From NCBI GenBank assembly GCA_047495785.1, contig JBLDXI010000042.1:186001-250000 (forward strand): 64,000 nucleotides of DNA, read 5' to 3'. Shown here one piece after another: positions 55,901 to 64,000 of this stretch (the stretch's first letter is position 1; each line of letters begins with the position of its first letter). A model generated the notes under the pieces. The model saw nothing but the letters and a program-made list of their open reading frames with translations. It made no database searches and had not been told where the DNA came from. Source of the stretch: Lepidodermella squamata. Taxonomy: Eukaryota > Gastrotricha. Position numbers and translations under genes: made by a program.

Positions 55901-57009
55901 CGGAGATCAACAATGCCACTGGCGGCAACTTCAACCCGAACTGGCGCAACCCAGAGATGTTCATCTGCAATTCTTGGGAAGAATATTCTTTATTACTGGA
56001 GATGACAAATGCTCCCCTGCTTCACAGTGTCATGTGTACTAATGGGACGCAATCAAACCAGCGAGTGCAAATAGCGCAACTGTTGATCGAGGATCAAGGA
56101 GCTGATGTGAATTCCAAGGAGGCTTTACACGGTTGGACGGCGTTGATGATTGCGGCTGGTAATGTCGACCTAGTTAGACTGTTGCTTGATCACAACGCTT
56201 CTATTGAGGCAAAGGATAACCGTGGCTCGACGGCATTGATGAGTGCAGCTGAGATTGGGCACACGGAAGTAGTTCGACTGTTGTTGGATCGCAATGCTAC
56301 CATCGAGGCGAAAGATAACAATAAAATGACGGCGTTTATGTATGCGGCTAGCAGAGGGCAGGTCGAAGTAGGTCGACTGCTGCTGGATCGCAATGCTGAC
56401 ATTGAGGCCAAGGATGACATCGGTGAGACGGCGTTGATGTTTGCTGCAATGTTTGGGCGTGTCGAAACGATTCGACTATTGCTGGATCGCAACGCTTCAA
56501 TCGAAGCTGAGAATAACAATGGGCAGACGGCTTTGATGCGAGTGGCTAGTTGGGCGCGTGTCGAGGCAGTTCGACTGCTGCTTGATCGCAATGCCGACAT
56601 CAATGCCAAGGATAAGAAAGGCTGGACGGCGTTGATGTATGCGGCTGATTTTACGCGTTCGAACATTATGGTTCGAGTGATGATTGATCGCGTTGAGACA
56701 CGGGAAAACAATGGCTCGACCTCGTTGATAGATGTGGCTAGAAGTGAGCAGGTCGAAGTAGTTCGACTGCTGCTGGATCGCAATGCTGACATCAATGCTA
56801 AGGATAAGAATGGCTGGACGGCGTTGCTGTGGGCGACTGAGGAAGGGCGACTAGACGTAGTTAGGCTGTTGCTGGATAGAGGTGCAAAAACGGATGTCAG
56901 AAATTCAAGTGGCGTGACAGCGCTCGATTTGGCAAGTTGCAGAAACGAAGCCGCCGTGGCCGATCTGCTGAAGTCGCGGGGAGCAAGTCGAGCTAGGTCA
57001 TCCTGCTGA
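52913..57009 (+). CDS. Secreted CCP - ankyrin-repeat protein, gene 4
   Basis: Exons 52913-53000, 53064-53245 (182 bp) and 55825-57009 give 484 residues. Signal peptide MRLYLAFAFAFVGLASGLVA; one CCP module (CGTVPTIRNGNVSPG; TISC; AILC; TWSQPGSC). The ankyrin exon starts ISAAYERLWNATAEAEDVAL, with about nine repeats ending RGASRARSSC. Intron 1 is 63 bp as in gene 3. Intron 2 is 2.6 kb because two inverted-repeat elements landed in it, the nearer ending 31 bp before the acceptor. The donor after the CCP exon is GTAAAT (GTAAGT in gene 3). The repeats are a reduced set of those in gene 3, with one shortened unit (residues GWTALMIAAGNVDLV). Confidence 0.8.
53701..54743. mobile_element. Element bounded by 21-bp perfect inverted repeats, in intron 2 of gene 4
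   Basis: 53701-53721 begins TGAGACGTAGCTAGGACGCC, and 54723-54743 is the exact inverse of the 21-mer. A third, related copy in inverted orientation lies just outside at 53640-53666, forming a local palindrome with the left end. AT-rich interior, no ORF. Confidence 0.55.
54802..55793. mobile_element. Fold-back element with ~400-bp inverted arms and target duplication
   Basis: The left arm (54802-about 55215) and right arm (about 55383-55793) are near-identical inverted copies, both with CCATAGACATAATATCAGTA at the outer end and AACGCCATGGGCGCCAGATG further in. The element is flanked by a direct duplication TAATGT (54796-54801, 55794-55799; up to 8 bp if shared edge bases count). Gene 3 lacks it at the same intron position, so it inserted after the gene duplication. 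High arm identity suggests recent activity. Confidence 0.85.
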
Positions 57010-58510
57010 CAAGACCCACAGAGTTGGACGGCGTCCAGTGGGAACTAAGATGGATAATCTGATTATCTGTATACTTTCCGAAATTTCTCTATGTTATCTT
57101 CTTTTATCTCGAAGGGATGACCACAGTTTTCAATAAAGCTGAATCCTTTAAGCATAATAATAAAAAACATCTCATAAGATTTGGGATTGTTTAGCTCCGA
57201 ATTAATGCTCATTTGAAAGTCCCAAGAAAATTGAAAGGCAGAAAATTACAAATAGGTATATCTGGGACATGTCCCGAGGTGAGAAGCGAGCGAATGGGGG
57301 AGTATGCAGTGAAAGTTGGATCACTGCATACGGATGCTCGGATCGTGTTTTGTAGGATTTATCTTAACCTTTTTTATTACTCTCTCATCTCATTTTAACC
57401 TCATCAACTAAATCACATTATAATCACCGGTTCGACGATGTAGCTTCAAGTGGATCGCTCGACCCTCGTCGGCCGGTTGAATGTGATCGAGGAAACTGGG
57501 CAACGAAGACGGCGAAAACCGCTTCCCGACGGCGAAAATATCCGCAGCTTGAAAGAAACAGAATCCGGTCGCCTGGGTCGGTAGTACTTTGCCAGGGTCC
57601 TGGAGATGCTCTCAGGACTCGTTCATCGAATGCGCTGTGGGCCTCGACTAAATCACAGCCAAGCATTAGACCAGCCTTGAACGGCCTTGGAACTGCTTCT
57701 GTTCTACCTTGCTGCGACTCGCCTTGGCCTCACGATTCTGCCGACTCACCTTCAAGGTTCAAGGTCGAGCGTCCCGCTCCGGACCTGCTCCCGTGCCGAC
57801 CATCTTGGGTTTTCGCGAACGCTGATCGAGCAGCTTATTGCCATTCCTTTGCCTGTTTCAGGCGACCCGTTTCCGTGTCTTGTCGAAAGCTTGATGATGG
57901 TCGTGTCCTCGAGGCATCGGTCGAGCTAGCCAATGCCGTAGTCATCAATCTGTGAAGCCTATGATGCCTTTCACCGACCCTGCTGCCGATGCTTATTTGA
58001 AGCAACAGTAAGCTGACATTATCTGAAACTCCAACAAAGAATGAGCTAGTTAAGTTTGCCCAAACAACGCGGAATATTCTATATTGTTTTACACCCGTTA
58101 TCACGCGTAAGATAGTCACTTGTCACGTTCATTTTTATTTTTTATTTCATTCCCCTCATTTGTCAGCCTGTCATTCTTCGCCAATTTCTCATCTGTGCAT
58201 TCTGCGCTTAAGAAATGTTTGTTATTTGTTGACTCAGTCGCTCTACCGCCATTGACGCATTGGCTATCAAATTCTATCATGAGTGCACTTTATCATCGCA
58301 TTTTAGCACCCCAGTCATCGGCTTTCTTCGTAGAATGTTCAATCGTAAAGGACCGTGCCTCGAGATGTTCGAGATGCAGGGAAACCCCCAAACTACAGGT
58401 CGGAAGACCCTTTGGTCAGATAAATTCGGGACCGAAAATACCCACACTTACCTCGAGGATACTACTTCTTTCATCGACGTGGCGATGAAGACACCAGAAA
58501 GCCATGTACA
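57010..58510. other. Intergenic; includes a GC-rich block at 57424-57960
   Basis: 57424-57960 is much richer in G+C than its surroundings and is open on several frames of both strands (for example a plus frame ending SVELANAVVINL). None matches a family I recognise. It could be an unassigned exon, a foreign insertion or a transposon piece. Confidence 0.4.
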
Positions 58511-58693
58511 GTGTGGTGTGATACTAGTGCAGGGGCGAAGTTCATTCATCTTTTTAATGAGGAGCTTGGAAAAATTGAAGAATTTCATGAATTGCGACAT
58601 CGATCTTTTCAAAGGAAAGCAACTCTTGAATTTCTTCAATTTGTTCAAGCCCTGTATCAGACCACACCTAACTATCTTATCGAGTCTTATTGA
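58511..58693 (+). other. Unassigned short ORF, weakly SPX-like
   Basis: Encodes KFIHLFNEELGKIEEFHELR followed by FLQFVQALYQTTPNYLIESY. The F-x3-F-x2-EL-x-KI-x2-F pattern is reminiscent of SPX domains of phosphate transporters, but the stretch is short and upstream exons were not found. It may be chance. Confidence 0.2.
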
Positions 58694-58758
58694 GGAGTTC
58701 CACACTCCATTTCAAATTTTTAACAAGTGTAGAAGTTTTCTCTTTTAACTAAATACTC

Positions 58759-58979
58759 ATGGCAAAACTTGCTCTTCTGATCGTTCTTTTGGTGAGATCC
58801 TTCGATTAGTTAATACTAGCTTTGTATATCTTAATTTTATTTAACAGGCCATTTTCGCTGCTGTTCTTGTAACAGCTGGAAGAAGCCTCGAGGGGACCGC
58901 CTGTCACATCCCCGGACTCGACGGTATACCCGGCGTTTTCAGAGCAAAAGGCGATGGTACATTCAGGTGCATCATATAG
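58759..58979 (+). CDS. Small secreted peptide, two exons
   Basis: Exon 1 58759-58791 (MAKLALLIVLL) and exon 2 58848-58979 join in phase 0 across a 56-bp intron (TTG/GTGAGA ... TTTAACAG/GCC). The result is a 54-residue precursor. Residues 1-21 form a classic signal peptide ending LVTAG. The mature part is about 33 residues, Gly-rich, with two cysteines (TACHIPGLDGIPGVF; FRCII-stop) that could form one disulphide loop. AATAAA-like signals occur at about 59100. It resembles a secreted peptide (antimicrobial or signalling) in layout only; no family recognised. Confidence 0.55.
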
Positions 58980-59551
58980 TGATGACAAGCTGAATTCGCA
59001 AAAGATGGAAGAAGTGCTGCGATGAGTAGAGAGCAGAACGCCTGTGAAATTTATATCTTATTTTATCCTAGAATTCTAGCTGTTTCATTTATTGCGAAAA
59101 AAATAAATAAAGGAGTTGTCAATATACATAATAAAGGTATATCGCTCTTGTTAATGTGGGTCTCGGCGGCAGGGTGTAAAACAACAGCGGAAGTAGGCTC
59201 GACCATCCCGAGACATTTCGGCTCTTCCGCCAAGTTACGTCAAGGTGAATCGATACTTCGTAGTTTTCGGCTTGGATCTTCACTCGCACATTGGCCACCG
59301 GTAATTTCCTTCCAACAAGCAAGCATTCAACCAGCGTTTAACGTTCGGCATCGCATCAGCTCGACTTCGATATGCGTTCATACTTTCCTTGGGTTCACCT
59401 TTTCGATACGAGTGAAACCTTGCCTTGAATCAAAACGCTTGTTATCTTCGCGGGATAGCTTTTATTTTGATATCGTTTGAAAAATCATAAACTAATGGGG
59501 TTCTATCGGCAGTTTTCCCTATCCATTCTGGAGCTGTTATCAAGTTATTCC
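58980..59551. other. Spacer, no gene recognised
   Basis: 3' flanks of the secreted-peptide gene and of the convergent membrane-protein gene. One chance-length frame on each strand. Confidence 0.4.
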
Positions 59552-61117
59552 TCATTCATTGATAATAGGCTCCATTAGGGGTTTTGCCTCTGGTTTATCA
59601 AAAGGCCATCGAAGATGTTGAATGTTAGTCGTCTCAAAATCGTCAAACTCCTCGAACAGGTCGCCATCCACAACATCCATAAATATCCGCCACCACTGCC
59701 ATCGATCGAATTGCTCAGGATTTGGGATGGCCAACAATAGAATCCTTAATGTCCTCCCGAACTCTTCCATTTCAGACGGAGGAATGCATTTAGGAATCAC
59801 GGCATTGCGCCGCTGCGCAAATTCCTTTTCCTCCAGAAATGCTAATTTTAGACTTCCATAACGCTCAATTATGAATTCAGCTATGAAGCTATATGCTATT
59901 TCGTTGCTAGGAAATTTTGCTCCAGTCTCAATGAACTTTGAGAGATAATCGATTTTGCTATTTTTCAACTCGTTATCCGAGGTCTCCGCAGCTTCAACCT
60001 TCGTGAAAGTAGCTTTATAGTGTCTGGCGAAGCTCAAAACTTCCATCACTACCACTACGCAATTTTTGAAAATGAAATAGCTGATATTTAGACCGTTGAC
60101 TCCACATACCGTGATGAAGCAGACTCGCATAACGAGGAAAGTGCCGTCCTGTAAAAGGCGCAATCCAAGCGCAACAATTTCCTGGACCCTCGTGAATTCT
60201 GGCGAGGGTTTCGCGTCGAAGTAAGACGGGTGCTGCTGGCGGATCCATCGCAAAAAGCCAGAGCTGGAACATTCGTCGAAAAACCGATGCAGCGCTAATA
60301 GGTAAGCGACTCGAATGCCTGTGGCGATTTCACGATATCGCACGATATCGAGATTCGACAGCGAATCAACAAAATCGAAAATATCCGCCAGGGTTCCGAC
60401 ATAGCCGAGAACCAGCTCGCGGGCTGTTTCATCGCCGATTTTGTCCTCGGAATTAGCGAGCCAGACATTAAAGACAACGATGAAGGTTGCGAACATTTCG
60501 AAGGCTCGCGACCACTCGAAAATGTATAGCTTAGCCCCGAATAACGAGATCTTTTCGAAATTCAACTCATCATAACTCGAACCGTTAGGATTTGCTTGGA
60601 AGGCTAGACATAGCAGGATAGAATCCTGCTGCCCGATGGCTGGTACGTAGTAAATCATAGCAGCTAGATAGGTTGAGATTGAAATGATCGAAAGCCGAGT
60701 GGCTGAGGTAGTCGCAACCGCGCTGTCCAGGTCGTCATTTGTATCGGCTTCTCTGTCGACGAACAACCTTTTCCCGATCCGGAAAATCATTTCGAAAAAG
60801 TATTGGCACACAGCGAGGCCAAACATTACATAAATCTGAGAGTCACTCAGGTACATGCTCGTTTGAATTGCGGGCTCGATAGCCGATTCATTCCGGCGGG
60901 AAATGTTGAAGAAAGTCAAACTACCGCCGACGAAGCAATCCGTCGTTGAAATAGAGGAATTAACGAGTAGATCCCTGAAGTAGATCGATTTTTTTAGGCT
61001 ATAGTCACGCAGTAAAAACAGCCTGAGACAACAGCCGAGTAGTCCGAGGATGAAACAGATCCTAATGATGATTCCATAGCTTATATCCCAAGCTTTACGC
61101 CCATTGCAGTTGTTCAT
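59552..61117 (-). CDS. Multi-pass membrane protein, TMEM26-like
   Basis: A single 521-codon exon. The N-terminal half has several hydrophobic segments (IIIRICFILGLLGCCLRLFL; QIYVMFGLAVCQYFFEMIF; LSIISISTYLAAMIYYVPAI; MFATFIVVFNVWLA). These are followed by ELVLGYVGTLADIFDFVDSL and a further hydrophobic pair (VMRVCFITVCGVNGLNISYF and onward). The arrangement and the Ala-Asp-Ile-x-Asp-Phe stretch recall the TMEM26 family, whose function is not established. The acidic C-terminal about 130 residues (EEFDDFETTN) are probably cytosolic. Family assignment is tentative; that it is a real membrane-protein gene is clear. Confidence 0.6.
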   Translation of the reverse strand: MNNCNGRKAWDISYGIIIRICFILGLLGCCLRLFLLRDYSLKKSIYFRDLLVNSSISTTDCFVGGSLTFFNISRRNESAIEPAIQTSMYLSDSQIYVMFGLAVCQYFFEMIFRIGKRLFVDREADTNDDLDSAVATTSATRLSIISISTYLAAMIYYVPAIGQQDSILLCLAFQANPNGSSYDELNFEKISLFGAKLYIFEWSRAFEMFATFIVVFNVWLANSEDKIGDETARELVLGYVGTLADIFDFVDSLSNLDIVRYREIATGIRVAYLLALHRFFDECSSSGFLRWIRQQHPSYFDAKPSPEFTRVQEIVALGLRLLQDGTFLVMRVCFITVCGVNGLNISYFIFKNCVVVVMEVLSFARHYKATFTKVEAAETSDNELKNSKIDYLSKFIETGAKFPSNEIAYSFIAEFIIERYGSLKLAFLEEKEFAQRRNAVIPKCIPPSEMEEFGRTLRILLLAIPNPEQFDRWQWWRIFMDVVDGDLFEEFDDFETTNIQHLRWPFDKPEAKPLMEPIINE

Positions 61118-61661
61118 TGCGCTGCGAGGCTACAAACGCCAGAGCGAAATATCAACCATTGCTAGACCTATCGTTCTATCGAAATATTTGTGTGAATAAT
61201 TTAGGCGATTGCATTGCATAATTCATGAAATTACGATCGACTAATAAATTCCTTCTTTTCGACGTGGTTTATTTCTGCCACATGTCACTAGCAACACAGT
61301 TTGATCATCGATAGTTTATACAAGCCTTATTAGGCCGTGAATTCTCAAAGAGTATGGTGAATTATGGAATTGCCAAATTATTGAATTCCGAACCAAACAT
61401 CATTTAATTCTGTACCAAATTATTCAAACCAGTTCCAAGTCCCCCATTTAACCCTAACCCAACTCCAACCATTTAGAGTGATTAGGTACTCAATGAATGA
61501 AATTGGGTACGGCATCAAGATTTCCCCTTCACAAAACTTGAAATTACAAGCCGGCAGTGTCACATAAATTCACTGAATACTGAATAAATTCGGAATTAGG
61601 TGGCTCGAAAAAGGATCAATATATTGAATGAAACACATAATTATTTAAGATATGTTGTCTA
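61118..61661. other. Intergenic, no gene recognised
   Basis: AT-rich spacer upstream of the TMEM26-like gene and downstream of the 7TM gene. A short TTAACCCTAACCC run lies at about 61447. Confidence 0.4.
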
Positions 61662-62867
61662 TCAAGCAGGAAACACAATCGAGCGATTAACAAATCTGTA
61701 GTATTTTCGCTGAAGCCAGTTCAAAATCGGTTTTGTCCAGCCGGGCTTAATCATGAGCACGCAGTTTCCAATAACTATTTCCAAAATGATACAATACGGC
61801 GATACCTTTCCTAGGATTGGATCAACCAATTGCAGCCCGAAATTATACCAAAAATGCTCCATGATAGACCCGAACAGAGCTGGAATGTGAAAGGTTACAT
61901 AGATGAAGAAAATAGCCACAGATTGCTGAGCGAAAAACACCTCACGAGCCCGCCATTCCGCCAGTTTCTCCGCCAGAGATTTCTGCTGCAAGTTAGAAGA
62001 AGCATCGCTTGTCTTTTTAGGAGCCAATCCACTCGTCATCGAACCTACCAATTGCTTCTTAGCCCTTCTGATACAATCGTAGATTTTGTAGTAGTTCATA
62101 GCGAGGAATGAAGCTGGAATGTAAACGGCAGCTGCGTAGTACATCATGATGATGAAGCCCGAGTCCAAATTGCCGACCAAACGGAAGTGATACGGCGCGC
62201 AGACCCAAGCAACCCTGCCATCAGGGAACGACAGTAATTCCCGCCGCCATGTCGCATGAGGCCACAAACCGATGAAGACAGGGAGGATAATGCAAGCTAC
62301 AACCATCCCAGCGACCACCCCAAGCAGTTTCTTTGTATTAGCTCGGTAATTGGGGCTGTTTGATAGGATGCAAAGCCGGCGTTCGTAGGAAATCAACATC
62401 TTCGTGAATGTTCCGAACGCCCCGGTTGCGTAGAGCAGCCAATAGACGCCCTCACAGGTTCGGTCACCCAGGTCCCAGGATCCTGTATTAAGGGTCATCA
62501 ATAGCCCTACAGTCTGATCACATGCGAAGAGAATGTTTCGAACGCCATCAATTGTGACCAGCATTAGAAGCTCGCGCTTCACCCCGCGTTTGAAGTAAAT
62601 GTAACAGCTCATTGCAGTAGTGAAAATCACAATTATTGATGTAAAGAGGTTCAGCAGAACCCAAGGTAGACGGCTTTCGAAGGTTTCGAGGTAGAAGTTG
62701 TGGTACCAGCTGATGAACTGCGGCCGGGGTCCGTTGTAGCCAGCATCGGGCAAGTAAATGCTTATCCAACCATTTTCCAAAAATTCCACTGGCCTTGCAG
62801 TTTGATTCAATGCAGCGCGAATCTGCATGGATGTAAAGTTAAAAGTAGAGTTCTGAGTTGAATTCAT
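61662..62867 (-). CDS. 7TM receptor (rhodopsin-like GPCR, orphan)
   Basis: One exon, 401 residues. The N-terminus has many Asn-x-Ser/Thr sites (MNSTQNSTFNFTS). Seven hydrophobic segments follow, including PWVLLNLFTSIIVIFTTAMS (TM1), ELLMLVTIDGVRNILFACDQ (TM2), GVYWLLYATGAFGTFTKMLI (TM3), LLGVVAGMVVACIILPVFIG (TM4), FIIMMYYAAAVYIPASFLAM (TM5) and AIFFIYVTFHIPALFGSIM (TM6). Cys before TM3 (TCEGVYW) and in loop 2 (VCAPYH) could form the class A disulphide. The DRY motif is ERR (SYERRLCI), and TM7 has no NPxxY, so it is a divergent receptor. Ligand unknown. Confidence 0.75.
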   Translation of the reverse strand: MNSTQNSTFNFTSMQIRAALNQTARPVEFLENGWISIYLPDAGYNGPRPQFISWYHNFYLETFESRLPWVLLNLFTSIIVIFTTAMSCYIYFKRGVKRELLMLVTIDGVRNILFACDQTVGLLMTLNTGSWDLGDRTCEGVYWLLYATGAFGTFTKMLISYERRLCILSNSPNYRANTKKLLGVVAGMVVACIILPVFIGLWPHATWRRELLSFPDGRVAWVCAPYHFRLVGNLDSGFIIMMYYAAAVYIPASFLAMNYYKIYDCIRRAKKQLVGSMTSGLAPKKTSDASSNLQQKSLAEKLAEWRAREVFFAQQSVAIFFIYVTFHIPALFGSIMEHFWYNFGLQLVDPILGKVSPYCIILEIVIGNCVLMIKPGWTKPILNWLQRKYYRFVNRSIVFPA

Positions 62868-63754
62868 TGCGGGAAATAAAAAAACCGGGAATTGAAATGA
62901 TCGTCAACTTTCGAGACCTAACAAGGCAGTAAAGCTTATCTGATGCTACGCAAGTGCGTCTAGAGCACTGATCTACTCGAGCTGCGAAAATCCAATTTTT
63001 TTATTAGCCATCTCACCCTAAGATCAGTTTAGCATTGATTTTACGAGAAAGTCTTAATCTTACAGAAATTGTCGTAGCAAAAAAGAGGGAACTTACTTTT
63101 GGCGTAACCAAATTTGACTGTAACGAAACCAAATTTTGGAATCTTCAACGGGCATAAAGCCCATTTTCGAAGCTTTTAGGAATGTCGGCATTTGAGTACC
63201 GAAGTAAACATGATAAGAGTGTGCAACCACATACACGAACAACTCACTTATTATACACGGTCATAACCGGATTTTACAGCTTTGAAAATCGCTTTGAAGT
63301 CGTCCTCGATCTGGAAAAATCCGTCGAAGAGAGTCAAGGATTCAGATTCACGGTGAAAACTTGAACTCCTCTGAAAAATTAACTAGTGGCTGGGGGGAAT
63401 CGGGGGATTTCTACTGTTTTATGACCTATTGTCGATCCTATTATTATTAGACAGAACCCATGGGCATCGATCGTGCGTAGGTCCAAATTTTACCATACGA
63501 TCTACGTACTTATATGGTAAAAGGTGCGATAAGGTCGAGCTCATACAATCTACCCCAGTGTTAAATTGAGATAAAGCCAGGGTCTACTTTTTTAAGACTG
63601 GGCAATGATGTCGTTTGCCAGGCGTGCCTTTCTTCTTGTGGCGAATTCAACGCCGCAATGTGGCAACGCCGTTCGCTAAGTGCTGTCGTTGCGTGAGGAT
63701 GTGTAGACATAGACAACACTGTAACAGATAGGACACCAACGATCTTTCCATAGT
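62868..63754. other. Intergenic, no gene recognised
   Basis: Upstream region of the 7TM gene. Nothing supported. Confidence 0.4.
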
Positions 63755-64000
63755 GAATTTATTCGAGCTGAATTTGCAAAGAGTGCGGCACGCGATTAAT
63801 TTCAAAGATAATAAAAAAAAAAGCCACAGGTACCACTTTCGAAAATTTCGGGTTTCTGCTCATCAATACTAGAAGCAGCCCTCTTTTCAATGATACCAGG
63901 TACACCTGGTAGTCCCTTATGGATAATTTTCTAAAATTCGCTAAAAAGTGCTATATTCGGTGTTTTTGGCCAAAATTGTCATTCTTCTGCCACGGTTGGC
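63755..64000 (-). repeat. Dispersed interspersed element, shortened copy running off the right edge
   Basis: Reverse-orientation match to 28490-29505. It starts with GAATTTATTCGAGCTGAATT, continues with CTGCTCATCAATACTAGAAG and ends at the window edge with TTCTGCCACGGTTG. About 800 bp of the long copy is absent, so one copy is an internal-deletion derivative of the other. Confidence 0.7.

Overview
This is a eukaryotic, almost certainly invertebrate metazoan, chromosome segment. Genes are split by GT-AG introns, many only 50-70 bp with TTTTCAG-type acceptors. The gene content is animal: Cys-loop channels, 7TM receptors, trypsin and CCP/sushi modules, ankyrin-SOCS proteins and a membrane RING-CH ligase. 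The rest is AT-rich DNA full of LINE remnants, MITEs and fold-back elements. The sequence alone does not settle the phylum.

Layout. 0-11.3 kb is transposon territory: a PIF/Harbinger transposase, an internally deleted LINE, and several terminal-inverted-repeat elements, including a 3.6 kb one with a 62-bp tandem array. 11.5-28.4 kb is a tandemly duplicated block on the minus strand. It holds three ankyrin/SOCS-box (ASB-like) genes plus a relic, a Cys-loop channel gene, and two loci of a chimeric gene. 29.7-35 kb carries three short-chain dehydrogenases. 36-37 kb holds a transmembrane protein with two RING-CH domains. 38.8-44 kb has a second Cys-loop channel and a decayed GABA-B-like class C receptor split by a LINE. 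44.6-57 kb has two plus-strand chimeric genes. 58.8-63 kb has a two-exon secreted peptide, a TMEM26-like membrane protein and a one-exon 7TM receptor.

Main result. Splicing the ankyrin-repeat exons in phase to short upstream exons shows four paralogous genes for secreted ankyrin proteins. Two plus-strand copies read signal peptide - one CCP module - ankyrin array. Minus-strand locus 1 reads signal peptide - trypsin-like domain - CCP1 - CCP2 - ankyrin array; minus-strand locus 2 is a rearranged version of it. The CCP exon beside the ankyrin exon is exactly 182 bp with phases 1/0 in all four. It is easily missed because the longest open frame over it is a different frame. The ankyrin arrays differ in length (about 8, 9, 13 and at least 18 repeats of near-uniform 33-residue units). 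The protease part is decaying: locus 1 has lost the catalytic His, and locus 2 has a Ser-to-Tyr change, a frameshift, a stop and displaced 5' exons. An extracellular array of variable ankyrin repeats on a complement-like module looks like a rapidly evolving recognition or defence family. That function is inference; the architecture is read from the sequence.
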